A stretch of 23,839 bases of DNA from DAOTXS01 sp034433515 (GCA_034433515.1 DAOUAL010000090.1:1-23839); one strand, 5' to 3'. Numbered from the stretch's first letter, positions 14,684 to 22,468 are shown. Notes: generated by a model not told the origin, from the letters alone. Translations and numbers: made by a program.

Positions 14684-15532
14684 ATGATGGAAGAATTTGA
14701 ATTTGCACGCCACATCACCATTGGACAATATCTGGCGTTGGATTCATTTGTGCACAAGATGGATCCACGCATCAAATTATTTTGCTTTGTGTTGATCGTC
14801 AGCGCGGTAACGTTTAGCGTGAGTTACACCGCCAATGCCATCCTGCTTGCAACGATGCTCGCGTTGATTACATTGAGCCGGATCCCTGTGCCGTATGCCT
14901 TGCACGGACTCAAACCCGCCATTCCAATTGTGCTCTTACTTGCCGCGCTACAAATTCTGTTTTACACCAGCGATTTCGCCGGCACCAATTGTGTTTCCAT
15001 TTTTCGATGGGGTCCCATTGACAGTAACACGTGCGGTGTCCATCTGGCGATTGTTTCTGCCGCGCGCTTTTTGGACTTGTTGATTCTCACCAGTCTGCTC
15101 ACCTTCTCGACGACCATCACCGAACTCACCCTCGGGACCGAAGCGTTGTTGGCGCCGCTCCGCCGCTTTAACTTTCCGGCACACGAACTTGCCTTGACAC
15201 TAACGATTGCGCTTCGATTTGTGCCCACCTTCGCCGAAGAGCTGGAACGCATTATGAAAGCGCAAGCCTCGCGCGGGGCAGATTTGGGCTATGGTGGGCG
15301 ATGGCAATTTGTTCGCCGAACACGCGCCTTGTTGCCGGTGATCGTTCCGCTCTTTTTGAGCGCGTTGCGCCGCGCTGAAGATTTGATTTTGGCAATGGAA
15401 GCGCGATGCTACGTCGGCGGCAAAGGTCGCACCCATTTCATCGAATTCAAAACAAGATGGCACGATTGGCTGGCACTGGGTGTCGTCGTTCTATTGGTGG
15501 CAGGATTGATTTTGATACCGTTTGCGTTTTGA
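14684..15532 (+). CDS. ecfT: ECF transporter transmembrane component EcfT
   Basis: 282 residues, normal length. It is the shared membrane scaffold linking the ATPases to the S component. Several TM helices are visible (about 28-65, 75-90, 120-140, 255-277). The cytoplasmic coupling helices carry both signature motifs: MKAQASRGADLG (Ala/Ser-Arg-Gly) and LAMEARCYVGG (Ala-Arg-x), which dock into EcfA. Two adjacent ATGs (14684 and 14687) can start it; the spacing to the ecfA stop is 1 or 4 nt, so it is translationally coupled. Confidence 0.92.
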   Translation: MMEEFEFARHITIGQYLALDSFVHKMDPRIKLFCFVLIVSAVTFSVSYTANAILLATMLALITLSRIPVPYALHGLKPAIPIVLLLAALQILFYTSDFAGTNCVSIFRWGPIDSNTCGVHLAIVSAARFLDLLILTSLLTFSTTITELTLGTEALLAPLRRFNFPAHELALTLTIALRFVPTFAEELERIMKAQASRGADLGYGGRWQFVRRTRALLPVIVPLFLSALRRAEDLILAMEARCYVGGKGRTHFIEFKTRWHDWLALGVVVLLVAGLILIPFAF

Positions 15533-15569
15533 TTCCTAACTCGGACGAGCCGAAACAACACCGGAATTG

Positions 15570-15631
15570 ATCCACGAAGGACACGAAGATTTCTCTGTTC
15601 TTCCTTCGTGACCTTGGTGCCCTTCGTGGAT
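15570..15631. repeat. intergenic palindromic repeat between ecfT and the S component
   Basis: ATCCACGAAGG (15570-15580) pairs exactly with 15621-15631, and CACGAAG (15582-15588) with CTTCGTG (15604-15610). It has no U-tract on the + strand, so it is probably a dispersed hairpin rather than a terminator. It may partly separate the S-component transcript from ecfAT. Confidence 0.75.
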
Positions 15632-15722
15632 GAAAAAATCTTTGCTTTTTGTGCAACGATTTCATTGGATAGGTACTAAATCAGTGCGCAATGATCGCGT
15701 ACAACAAACAGAAGGAGGAAAA

Positions 15723-16256
15723 ATGTCTGTTCGTAAAATCGTCGTCACCGGTGTGCTTGCCGCGATCGCAATCTTGCTCGGCGTTACGCGGCTGGGATTC
15801 ATCCCGGTGCCTAACCTCTCCGGCAACGCCACGATTATGCACGTGCCGGCAATTATCGGTGGAGTGCTGGAAGGTTCGCTGGTCGGTTCGCTGATTGGCG
15901 GCATCTTTGGTCTCTTCAGTTTCATTCAATCCGAGACGCCGATCTTTAAAAACCCCATCATCGCCATCGTGCCGCGCTTGTTCATCGGCGTTACGGCATA
16001 TCTGACGTATGCCGCGCTGAAAAAGGCAAACGAGTACGTTGCGTTGGCAAGCGCAGGTATCGTCGGTTCGTTGACGAATACGGTTCTGGTGCTGGGACTT
16101 GCCGGCTTGTTCGGATTAATTCCCTGGGCAGTCATGCCCACGATCTTTCCGCAAGCCATCGCCGAAGCGATCATCGCCGCGATCATCACGATTGCGGTGG
16201 TCGCCGCGTGGAAGGGGATTGAAAGCGGCGCAGGGAGAGGAGCACGCAAGGTGTAA
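15723..16256 (+). CDS. ECF transporter S component (substrate-binding)
   Basis: 177 residues, a typical S-component size. The ATG at 15723 has GAAGGAGG 4 nt upstream; the frame open from 15630 lacks such a site. About six hydrophobic helices are present. MHVPAIIGGVLEGSLVGSLIGGIFGLFSF and PIIAIVPRLFIGVTAYLTY match the general pattern of the ECF_trnsprt family (PF12822-like: RibU, PanT, FolT, HmpT relatives). The Ala/Gly face of the first helix, used to dock to EcfT, is present as VLAAIAILLGVTRLG. The ligand cannot be told from sequence. It is 190 nt downstream of ecfT with a hairpin between, so it may also have its own promoter. Confidence 0.85.
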   Translation: MSVRKIVVTGVLAAIAILLGVTRLGFIPVPNLSGNATIMHVPAIIGGVLEGSLVGSLIGGIFGLFSFIQSETPIFKNPIIAIVPRLFIGVTAYLTYAALKKANEYVALASAGIVGSLTNTVLVLGLAGLFGLIPWAVMPTIFPQAIAEAIIAAIITIAVVAAWKGIESGAGRGARKV

Positions 16257-16310
16257 TGTCATAGGAGCGAATGAAGGATGTTTAAGAATCAAATCGGGTA
16301 ACGGTTACGC

Positions 16311-16365
16311 GTAGGGGCACGCCTTGGGCGTGCTCTGTGCGGGTGACCACGAGCATTGTCCCTAC
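16311..16365. repeat. palindromic repeat between convergent genes
   Basis: GTAGGG (16311-16316) pairs with CCCTAC (16360-16365). Inside, GCACGCC (16317-16323) and GGCGTGC (16327-16333) form a perfect 7-bp hairpin with a 3-nt loop. It overlaps the MFS stop codon. Confidence 0.7.
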
Positions 16366-17522
16366 ACCCGTTGTTTCGGTCTGATTGGCAGCGCGACAAA
16401 AATTGCCAGCAAGCCCATCACACCCGCCGCGATGAATGGCATCGCATTGCCGCCCAGCGTGATGAGCCATGCGCCAATCGTTGCGCCCGAACTGCCAATC
16501 ACGCCGGTCGTGGTGAAGATAATGCCGATGATGGATGCACGCGTTTCTGGTGAGGTGATGCCGGCTTGAATCGTTTGTTGCGCCATAAACATCGCCTCGC
16601 TAAAAAAGAAGGCGAGCAAGAGTGGCGCCAAGCCCCATTCCCACGTTGGGGCAATCCCCCACACGATAGTGGTTACACCAAAGCCAATGCCCGCAAGAAT
16701 GAACACCCGCTTGCCGCCCCAGTGATCGCTCAAGCGACCGAGTGGAATACCCAGCAGTGAGGCAAAACTGCCGATTGCCCACAGCAGATTGATTTCCGCA
16801 TCACTGTTGCGCCACGCATCGCGCGCGAGGATGGCAAAGAACGGACCAAACACAATGCCAAACGATGCGACCGTCAGCGTACCTAACACGATAAACCACA
16901 CCACGTTGGCATCGAGCGCGGCACGTAGTTTGGGAACCGCGCTTGTCGCGCGGCGCAGCGTGGTTTCGCGCAAGCCGATGGCGCGGACGCTGCCATTGAT
17001 CATCAGGACGATGCCGTTGATCATTAGCAATGTTGGAATGCTCAACACGTTGATGACGCTGGCGCCCACCATCGGACCCGTAATCAAGCCGAGCAACACC
17101 GCCGATTCGGTGAAACTGAACGAATGCGCCACACGATTCTCGCCGGACGCTTCGGTGATGAATGCCGAGAGCGGGGGCCATTGAAACGCGCTACACGCCT
17201 CCATCGCTACGAGCATCGCTGCGACGGTGAACCAATGCTTTGCCAAGCCGGCAAGCATGAGAAAGGGTCCCATCATCATCGTCGCCAGCACGATCAACGC
17301 CTTGCGCCCAAAGCGATCACCTAACGCGCCGCCAACGACACCCAGAACATTGTGCGCGAACGCCATCGCGGTGAACGCCGCGCCCACCTCCAAATCGTTG
17401 GCGCCCAGCGAACGCAAGTGGAGTGGCAGCAGCGCATAGTACGTGTACCGCGCACAAAGATTGGTCAAGATCGTGATGCTGATGATCGCGAGATTACGAT
17501 TGAGTCCTATTCGTTGAAGCAT
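16362..17522 (-). CDS. MFS transporter
   Basis: 386 residues with about 12 hydrophobic segments, the normal size for a major facilitator protein. Motif A appears in loop 2-3 as GGALGDRFGRK (about 63-73) and its degenerate repeat in the second half as GRLSDHWGGKR. The overall pattern, with LCARYTYYALLPLHLRSLGA in helix 1, resembles drug-efflux or sugar-type MFS members; the substrate is not predictable. Start ATG 17522 lacks a clear Shine-Dalgarno (ACAGGTTACTT before it). The stop lies inside a palindromic repeat, so the last few residues may be repeat-derived. Probably monocistronic. Confidence 0.9.
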   Translation of the reverse strand: MLQRIGLNRNLAIISITILTNLCARYTYYALLPLHLRSLGANDLEVGAAFTAMAFAHNVLGVVGGALGDRFGRKALIVLATMMMGPFLMLAGLAKHWFTVAAMLVAMEACSAFQWPPLSAFITEASGENRVAHSFSFTESAVLLGLITGPMVGASVINVLSIPTLLMINGIVLMINGSVRAIGLRETTLRRATSAVPKLRAALDANVVWFIVLGTLTVASFGIVFGPFFAILARDAWRNSDAEINLLWAIGSFASLLGIPLGRLSDHWGGKRVFILAGIGFGVTTIVWGIAPTWEWGLAPLLLAFFFSEAMFMAQQTIQAGITSPETRASIIGIIFTTTGVIGSSGATIGAWLITLGGNAMPFIAAGVMGLLAIFVALPIRPKQRV

Positions 17523-17542
17523 AAGTAACCTGTCAACAAGTA

Positions 17543-17580
17543 AAACAGGTAGACAAGTGCGCCGACCTGTCTACCTGTTT
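17543..17580 (-). terminator. 13-bp hairpin after the HNH gene
   Basis: AAACAGGTAGACA (17543-17555) pairs exactly with 17568-17580 around a 12-nt loop. It lies between the HNH stop and the MFS start. There is no long U-tract, so it may be a terminator for HNH or a leader hairpin for MFS. Confidence 0.55.
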
Positions 17581-17600
17581 ACCCGTCTAACCTCTATTCT

Positions 17601-18116
17601 TTACGGGGCAATATATTTTTGCCAGACCGAATGTGCGCTCGTTTCGCCCAGCAACATCACGGCGACAAAGCGTGGGCGCGCTGGTTCGGCAAGCAATTTC
17701 ATTCCTGCTTCTTCGGGCGTGCGATCCCCTTTGCGATGATTGCAGGGCGCACACGCCGCCACCACATTTTCCCACGTGGTCGTACCTCCACGCGAACGCG
17801 GAATGACGTGATCCACCGTGAGTTCGTGTTTGCCGGGCTGACCGCCACAGTATTGGCACGTGTAGAGATCGCGCGCCAACACGGTGCGCCGCGAAAGCGG
17901 CAACGGCAAGCGGCGCGGAATCGGCACGAAGGTCACCAAGCGAATCACCAGCGGCAGATTGATCGTGAAATTCTGCGCGCGGAGCATGGTTCTCGCCGCT
18001 TCGATCACTTCCGCCTTTTCTTTGAGTAGGAGAATAATGGCGCGTTGGACGGAAACAATGTTCAGCGGTTCATAGGTAGCATTTAGAACTAGAACAGCGC
18101 GTGAGGTAGTTTCCAT
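17601..18116 (-). CDS. HNH endonuclease
   Basis: 171 residues. An N-terminal half (RAVLVLNATYEPLNIVSVQRAIILLLKEKAEVI) typical of this chromosomal HNH group precedes the nuclease: CQYC (Cys87, Cys90), LTVDHVIPRSRGG (Asp102-His103), WENVVAAC (Asn117), and CAPCNHRKG (Cys122, Cys125, Asn126-His127). The four cysteines hold a structural zinc and DH/N/H the catalytic metal. This widespread group is not tied to a known restriction system or mobile element; its cellular role is unresolved. Start ATG 18116, with a clear promoter upstream (18135-18162). Confidence 0.92.
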   Translation of the reverse strand: METTSRAVLVLNATYEPLNIVSVQRAIILLLKEKAEVIEAARTMLRAQNFTINLPLVIRLVTFVPIPRRLPLPLSRRTVLARDLYTCQYCGGQPGKHELTVDHVIPRSRGGTTTWENVVAACAPCNHRKGDRTPEEAGMKLLAEPARPRFVAVMLLGETSAHSVWQKYIAP

Positions 18117-18134
18117 AGCGAATCTCCACGCCTA

Positions 18135-18162
18135 ATTTTATCAAAACCTAGCATTCTGTCAA
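18135..18162 (-). promoter_or_regulatory. promoter (-) of the HNH gene
   Basis: TTGACA at 18162-18157 and TAAAAT at 18140-18135 on the - strand, spacer 16 nt. Confidence 0.7.
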
Positions 18163-18166
18163 ACTT

Positions 18167-18195
18167 TTGACTTGGCGCCCAGACTGCGGTATACT
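18167..18195 (+). promoter_or_regulatory. promoter (+) reading toward plsY
   Basis: TTGACT at 18167-18172 and TATACT at 18190-18195, spacer 17 nt. Its -35 is 4 bp from that of the HNH promoter. Transcripts would cross the 256-bp repeat element before plsY, giving a leader of about 360 nt. Confidence 0.65.
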
Positions 18196-18214
18196 CTGTC
18201 CGGATTTCGGGCGA

Positions 18215-18470
18215 GTGTAATTCACTTTGGGGAGACAGATTTGTTTCGTGCTTGAGCCTGAATTGCGCACCTTCGCTAGCGGAATAGCCCCACCCCCTGC
18301 CCCTTCTCTCCCCGCAAAGCGGGGAGAGAAGGGGCGAGAGGGATGAGAGGGGGAACATCCTACGGCGAGGTGCGAAAAACATGAGCGTCAAAAACAGATG
18401 CGATTCACGCATACTTGGCGTCAAACGGGTGGCATTCGGGAGCCAAGTTTCCCCCGAAAGCGAATTACAC
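18215..18470. repeat. MITE-like element with terminal inverted repeats
   Basis: The ends GTGTAATTCACTTT (18215-18228) and, on the other strand, GTGTAATTCGCTTT (18470-18457) match with one mismatch, followed by G-rich tracts in both. The left 67 bp matches 6200-6265. Inside is a perfect 16-bp stem, CCCCTTCTCTCCCCGC (18300-18315) with 18319-18334. No coding sequence is credible. It fills most of the 446-bp gap 18117-18562; the rest (18471-18562) shows only the plsY ribosome binding region. Confidence 0.72.
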
Positions 18471-18562
18471 CCTTTAGGGCTGACCGCTTGACAAGCCGAT
18501 GAAGAGCGGTCCACCTTCATTGCCACACTCAAGGTTGGGTGCGAAAGCGAGGCAGACGGGCG

Positions 18563-19285
18563 ATGACTCTGACCATTCTTTTCTCTTATCTTGTGGCTGG
18601 GCTTGTGGGCTATGTGTTTGGCGCATTTCCCACCGGCTATTTTGTAGGCAGATTATGGAACGTGGATGTCCGCAAACACGGGAGTGGCCGCACCGGCGGC
18701 ACGAATGTGTTGCGCACAGTGGGCTGGCGCGCGTTCGCGCTCACCGTTACTGGCGATATTTTGAAGGGCGTCTTGCCCGTCCTTTTCGCGCGCACCGTTT
18801 ACTCCGATTATCACGGCGCGCACGCGGCGTCGGTGCTTGGCGTCTTGCTGGGACACAACTGGTCTATTTGGATCGCGTTGATCGCCAAACCGGATCCCAC
18901 GCTCAAATTCTCGCCGCCACCACTCGGTTGGATTCAGCGAATTATCCAACAAGGACGTGGTGGCGCTGGTGTCGCCACCACCGCCGGCGCCGTCCTGACG
19001 ATGTTTCCACCAGTTCCCTTGCTCATCGCACCGATTGCGATTGGCGCACTCGTCCTCAGCGGCTATGCTTCGGTCGGTTCGCTCACCGCGGCGATCTTGT
19101 TCCCCATTGTCATGCTTGCTTTTGTGCTTGCCGGGTATGCACCGTGGAGTTATTTCATTCTTTCGATTATCGTCTGCATCATCGTTGTCGTGGTTCACAA
19201 ACCCAACATCGAGCGATTGCGCGCCGGGAATGAACGCCGCTTTGGGACGCGTTTGGGACAACGACGACAAAAACCCCCGCCCTAA
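18563..19285 (+). CDS. plsY: glycerol-3-phosphate acyltransferase PlsY
   Basis: 240 residues from ATG 18563 (GAGG 10 nt upstream). GTG at 18539 would add eight residues and cannot be excluded. An integral membrane enzyme that acylates glycerol-3-phosphate from acyl phosphate, the first step of phospholipid synthesis. Motif 1 reads GSGRTGGTNVLRT in place of the common GSGNIGATNxLR. Motif 2 is GHNWSIWI. Motif 3, GRGGAGVATTAG, is preceded by an extra loop of about 25 residues (KPDPTLKFSPPPLGWIQRIIQQ) and has GGAGVAT rather than GGKGVAT. TM helices match the family layout. The changes make it a divergent PlsY or paralogue; a plsX partner is not in the window. Confidence 0.88.
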   Translation: MTLTILFSYLVAGLVGYVFGAFPTGYFVGRLWNVDVRKHGSGRTGGTNVLRTVGWRAFALTVTGDILKGVLPVLFARTVYSDYHGAHAASVLGVLLGHNWSIWIALIAKPDPTLKFSPPPLGWIQRIIQQGRGGAGVATTAGAVLTMFPPVPLLIAPIAIGALVLSGYASVGSLTAAILFPIVMLAFVLAGYAPWSYFILSIIVCIIVVVVHKPNIERLRAGNERRFGTRLGQRRQKPPP

Positions 19286-19323
19286 AAATCGGGCGATGCA
19301 CCAAAGGCATCGTCCGATTTTTT
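19284..19323. terminator. bidirectional intrinsic terminator
   Basis: A stem of about 16 bp, 19284-19299 with 19307-19323, has a 7-nt loop and A/T runs on both sides. It ends plsY (+) and the MA peptidase gene (-). Confidence 0.88.
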
Positions 19324-19326
19324 CAC

Positions 19327-20682
19327 TCAGAGGGCACGCCGTCGCCGGCTCAACACAATCCCCAGCCACGCCGGCACCAACACCAGCATCGCACCGCTAC
19401 AAATTTGAATCGAACGGCTCGGTTCGCTTGGTGCGCGCGTGGGTTGCCCCGCTGCCGATGAATTTTGCACCACTTGGGCTGGGGTAGCCGTTGCCGGCAC
19501 CGGCTCCGGCGTCGAATAATCGGTGGACAAGCCGATGGTAGGAATAGCGCCGGGTTGCAGCAATGACCGCGTAACCACCGCACGCGGTTTCAACCCAACA
19601 TCCTGACGCCACGCATTGTCCAAGCCATCGGTATCCACACCGATCACCTTTTTGAGAATGTCATCATAGGTGCCGCCTTTTTTGAACTCTTGCAACAACT
19701 GCGCCATCTTGTCTTTGCCGTACTTGCGATAGATGAAATCTACCACTGCATAACTTTGCGCGTACGCCAAATTGGCGGCGGCTGAATCCGCCGGAAAATT
19801 ACCCGAAAGCGTCCGCAATGCCACCACCGTATCGTTTTGAATGGCGCGTTTGAGCGGCGTGTTGAATTGCGCATCGAGCGTGCCGGGATACGTCTCATAA
19901 TACATTGCCAGACCTTCGTCCATCCAGCGTGGCATAGACAAATCGCCCAGCGGACTGCGAATTTTCTGATGAATGACCTGATGCGTTAATTCGTGAACGG
20001 TGGCACCCTTGCCCCATTCTAGATCGCTGGGAGCGACGTGAATCAAGATGATGCCGTAATCCGGGAACGCTTGGCCCCCCGTCCACTCTTGTGCTCCTAC
20101 CGAAAGCGCGTTACGAAAATCGGTGCGATTCCCATAGATGAAAATTTGAATCTGCGTATCTACCGTGACGCCGGTATCTTGTTGCAAAAACCTCATCGCT
20201 TCCACGCCGCGATCAAACAACGCTTGACCAAACTTGTCATCGCCGCTGTACCAGTACAGCGCCAACTGCTCATTCGATAATTTCTTCCACGCCTTGCTCG
20301 CATCTTCCACGCGGAACGTTTGCTTGGGCGTGGTCAGTTTATTCCCGGCATCATCCTCCACCGTCCACCAGAATTCTCCGGTCACCCCCGGCGGCAAATA
20401 ACTGGTGGTCAAACGCCATTCATAGGTCGCCTTGACTTGTTTATCCGGCGTAAATTCCGGGATTTGTCGTGCGCTAGACGGCACGCCATTCAACTGAATG
20501 AACAGCGCGATTTGATTGATCATGCCAACACCGCTCTGTGCCTGCAATTCAAAGATCAAGTTTTGACGAAAGTTGTTGACGAATTTATTCGACGTGATGG
20601 TGATCGGGTCAGCGGCGGAGGCGGACGATCCAAACGCCAGAATGACAATCAACGCCACGATGAACCAAGCCATACGCTTCAT
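19327..20682 (-). CDS. secreted peptidase MA-like metalloprotease
   Basis: 451 residues from ATG 20682, chosen because GGAGGAG lies just upstream and a signal peptide (MKRMAWFIVALIVILAFGSSASA) begins there; the frame extends to 20724 across a terminator. An Ig-like N-terminal domain (about 25-130) leads to the gluzincin core: VHELTHQVIH with HELTH at 230-234, then PRWMDEGLAMYYE with Glu256 as third zinc ligand. A threonine/proline-rich segment and a C-terminal TM helix with RRRR (about 430-451) suggest an envelope-anchored exported enzyme. Substrate unknown. It may be co-transcribed by read-through from the Trm112-like gene. Confidence 0.85.
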   Translation of the reverse strand: MKRMAWFIVALIVILAFGSSASAADPITITSNKFVNNFRQNLIFELQAQSGVGMINQIALFIQLNGVPSSARQIPEFTPDKQVKATYEWRLTTSYLPPGVTGEFWWTVEDDAGNKLTTPKQTFRVEDASKAWKKLSNEQLALYWYSGDDKFGQALFDRGVEAMRFLQQDTGVTVDTQIQIFIYGNRTDFRNALSVGAQEWTGGQAFPDYGIILIHVAPSDLEWGKGATVHELTHQVIHQKIRSPLGDLSMPRWMDEGLAMYYETYPGTLDAQFNTPLKRAIQNDTVVALRTLSGNFPADSAAANLAYAQSYAVVDFIYRKYGKDKMAQLLQEFKKGGTYDDILKKVIGVDTDGLDNAWRQDVGLKPRAVVTRSLLQPGAIPTIGLSTDYSTPEPVPATATPAQVVQNSSAAGQPTRAPSEPSRSIQICSGAMLVLVPAWLGIVLSRRRRAL

Positions 20683-20695
20683 TTGCTCCTCCCAC

Positions 20696-20738
20696 AAAAA
20701 AAAGACAGGTGGCAGGGACATCACTGTGCAACCTGTCT
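20696..20738 (-). terminator. intrinsic terminator/attenuator before the MA peptidase gene
   Basis: On the - strand AGACAGGT (20738-20731) pairs with ACCTGTCT (20710-20703), followed by eight U residues (A-run 20696-20703 on +). It lies after the Trm112-like gene and only 13 nt before the MA peptidase start codon. Confidence 0.78.
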
Positions 20739-20765
20739 ATACTACGTTCGACCGTCTCCGCCGGA

Positions 20766-20981
20766 TTAGGCCGGCGTTCCCAATTGTTCGACCGGCGTAT
20801 CCCGGTACTTGTCACCCTCTTCGATGAGCATAATCGGAATATCGTTCTTGACCGGATACTTGCGTCCACAATCGTGACAGACAAACCAAGTCTCGCGGAT
20901 GAAATCCAGCATCCCGGCATTGGGTCCGTTCCGGACACACGCCGGACAACGTAGAATTTCGAGCAACTCTTGGCTAACCAT
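20766..20981 (-). CDS. Trm112 family protein
   Basis: 71 residues, start ATG 20981 after GAAGGAGAG. It is a short zinc-binding protein: LLEILRCPACVRNG (Cys-x2-Cys), FVCHDCGRKYPVKNDIPIML (second Cys-x2-Cys and the YPVxxDIPxML signature). This is the bacterial YcaR/Trm112-like fold, which in eukaryotes and archaea activates methyltransferases; in bacteria partners are unproven. The sequence around the first cysteine pair has an insertion (RNGPNAGMLDF) relative to shorter members. Confidence 0.9.
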   Translation of the reverse strand: MVSQELLEILRCPACVRNGPNAGMLDFIRETWFVCHDCGRKYPVKNDIPIMLIEEGDKYRDTPVEQLGTPA

Positions 20982-21027
20982 AATCTCTCCTTCAAAAATC
21001 GCTGGTGTGCATATGTATAGTTACGCG

Positions 21028-21060
21028 ATGAGGTTTGTAGTTATGCGATTCATCGCGTTC
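21028..21060. repeat. diverged copy of the 33-bp palindromic repeat
   Basis: GAGGTTTGTAGTTATGCGATTCATCGCG... matches the repeats at 8245 and 8333 at most positions. It lies between rimI and the Trm112-like gene. Confidence 0.75.
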
Positions 21061-21129
21061 ATTGAAGCAAATCAATTCCTTCACGGCAATGACCAATAAA
21101 TTGTTAGGCGCGATTTTATCACATCCATT

Positions 21130-21771
21130 TCATTGTGCCAAGCGGTGGAACAGCGCGTCTTTCAATTCTTGCAACTTGCGTTGATAGTCCGCCGTTGTCA
21201 CAATCGGGGTAGCCATAATCAAGGCATCTTCGCCATTATCACTGTAATACCTTTTGCGCAAGCCGGTAACCTCAAACCCATACTTGCGATACAACGCTTG
21301 CGCGCCGATGTTCGATGGGCGGACCTCCAGCGTAATCCACCGCGCGCCAATTTCAGTAGCATGCTCAATCATCGCCAACAACAGCAACTCGCCGACCCCC
21401 CGCCGCCGCCACAAGGGATGCGTAGCCAGCGTACTAATGTGGGCTTCATCCACCATTAACCAAAAACCGCCATACCCGACCATCATCAACAGGGTATTCT
21501 CTTGTGCTGGTGGGCGTCTGAACCAGCGGCGCAACAGCGACGTGCCGGCATTGACCGGTGGCATCTCTTTTTGCAAACGCGCCACATAATAATGCGCCAT
21601 CTCGTTGTAGCGCACCTCGTAATCATAGGCGCGTGCCGACCATGGTGCCGAAAACGAAACGAGTTCAATGTTCATCACCGCTTCAATATCTTGCGGTGTC
21701 ATCGGTTCGATACGGTATGGCAACCGGGAATAATCGAGTGTCATTTTGGGCTGATCGCATAAACGTGCCAC
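21130..21771 (-). CDS. rimI: ribosomal protein alanine N-acetyltransferase (RimI-like)
   Basis: 213 residues from GTG 21771, which has AAGGAGG 8 nt upstream inside the end of tsaB; ATG 21744 is an alternative with no such site. GNAT fold: the beta-strand region IEPMTPQDIEAVMNIELVSFSAPW, the acetyl-CoA loop HPLWRRRGVGELLL (R/Q-x2-G-x-G/A), WITLEVRPSNIGAQALYRKYGF, and the C-terminal YYSDNGEDALIM signature of RimI. It acetylates the N-terminal alanine of ribosomal protein S18 in E. coli. A Pro/Arg-rich insertion (about 75-92, LRRWFRRPPAQ) lengthens this copy. Adjacent to tsaB and tsaE, as in many bacteria. Confidence 0.88.
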   Translation of the reverse strand: MARLCDQPKMTLDYSRLPYRIEPMTPQDIEAVMNIELVSFSAPWSARAYDYEVRYNEMAHYYVARLQKEMPPVNAGTSLLRRWFRRPPAQENTLLMMVGYGGFWLMVDEAHISTLATHPLWRRRGVGELLLLAMIEHATEIGARWITLEVRPSNIGAQALYRKYGFEVTGLRKRYYSDNGEDALIMATPIVTTADYQRKLQELKDALFHRLAQ

Positions 21772-21772
21772 A

Positions 21773-22468
21773 TTACCGCCCTCCTTCGACCGATTCGTGC
21801 GGCAGATACATTGGCGCCAGCGTGGTTGCCTCATCCGCTTCACCCCGTTGCCAACGCGCCCACGCCAATTCGGCTGTGAATGCGGCACGTCGTGTATTGA
21901 GCGTTAACGATGGAATGATCGCACGGGCGCCCCACTGATCGGTCAAGCGTTGCGCCAACGTTGGTTCCACATCGCCACAAAAAATCGCGCGCGATGAAAC
22001 CTCATTCATTTCAGGCGCCACCAGCGTAATCAACGATTCGGCATTCACCAGCGCGTAATCACTCGTGCGTCGAACGCGCCCCGCCTCTGCCGCATAGCGC
22101 GCCACCGAAAATCGTCCGCGTCCCGCTGTCAGAATTGCCCAAATGGGCAACGCATTCCACGCGTGTGGCAACGCGATGGCATCCAACGTGGGAACCCCCA
22201 GAATCGGAATATTGCATCCATACGCCAAACCTTTGGCCACGCTCATTCCCACGCGCAAGCCGGTGAACGAGCCGGGACCCAACGCCACCCCAATCGCACG
22301 CAAATCATTTTTGGTCACGCGACACAAATCCAAAAGATGAACAATCTGCGCCATCAACTCGATGGTGTGATTCTCACGTGAACGCCACGTCATTTCGGCA
22401 AGCACACCGTCTTGATGATACAGTGCGATGCTGGCAATGCGCGTGGCAGTATCAATCGCTAGCAACAT
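21773..22468 (-). CDS. tsaB: tRNA t6A biosynthesis protein TsaB
   Basis: 231 residues from ATG 22468; a TTG at 22477 is the longer alternative. With TsaD and TsaE it transfers threonylcarbamoyl to A37 of ANN-decoding tRNAs. ASKHA fold: MLLAIDTATRIASIAL, the conserved GPGSFTGLRVG motif (about 66-76), GVPTLDAIA. The C-terminal half is variable as in other TsaB proteins. It overlaps the end of tsaE by 17 bp and abuts rimI. tsaD is not in the window. Confidence 0.93.
   Translation of the reverse strand: MLLAIDTATRIASIALYHQDGVLAEMTWRSRENHTIELMAQIVHLLDLCRVTKNDLRAIGVALGPGSFTGLRVGMSVAKGLAYGCNIPILGVPTLDAIALPHAWNALPIWAILTAGRGRFSVARYAAEAGRVRRTSDYALVNAESLITLVAPEMNEVSSRAIFCGDVEPTLAQRLTDQWGARAIIPSLTLNTRRAAFTAELAWARWQRGEADEATTLAPMYLPHESVEGGR

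Noticed and set aside
18089..18532. 147-codon open frame on the - strand overlapping the HNH start
   Set aside because: It translates the MITE-like repeat (its RLKHETNLSP stretch recurs in the repeat at 6200-6265) and runs across two promoters; not a gene.
18499..19233. 244-codon + strand frame overlapping plsY
   Set aside because: Arg/His/Cys-rich shadow of plsY in another frame; plsY itself has clear family motifs.
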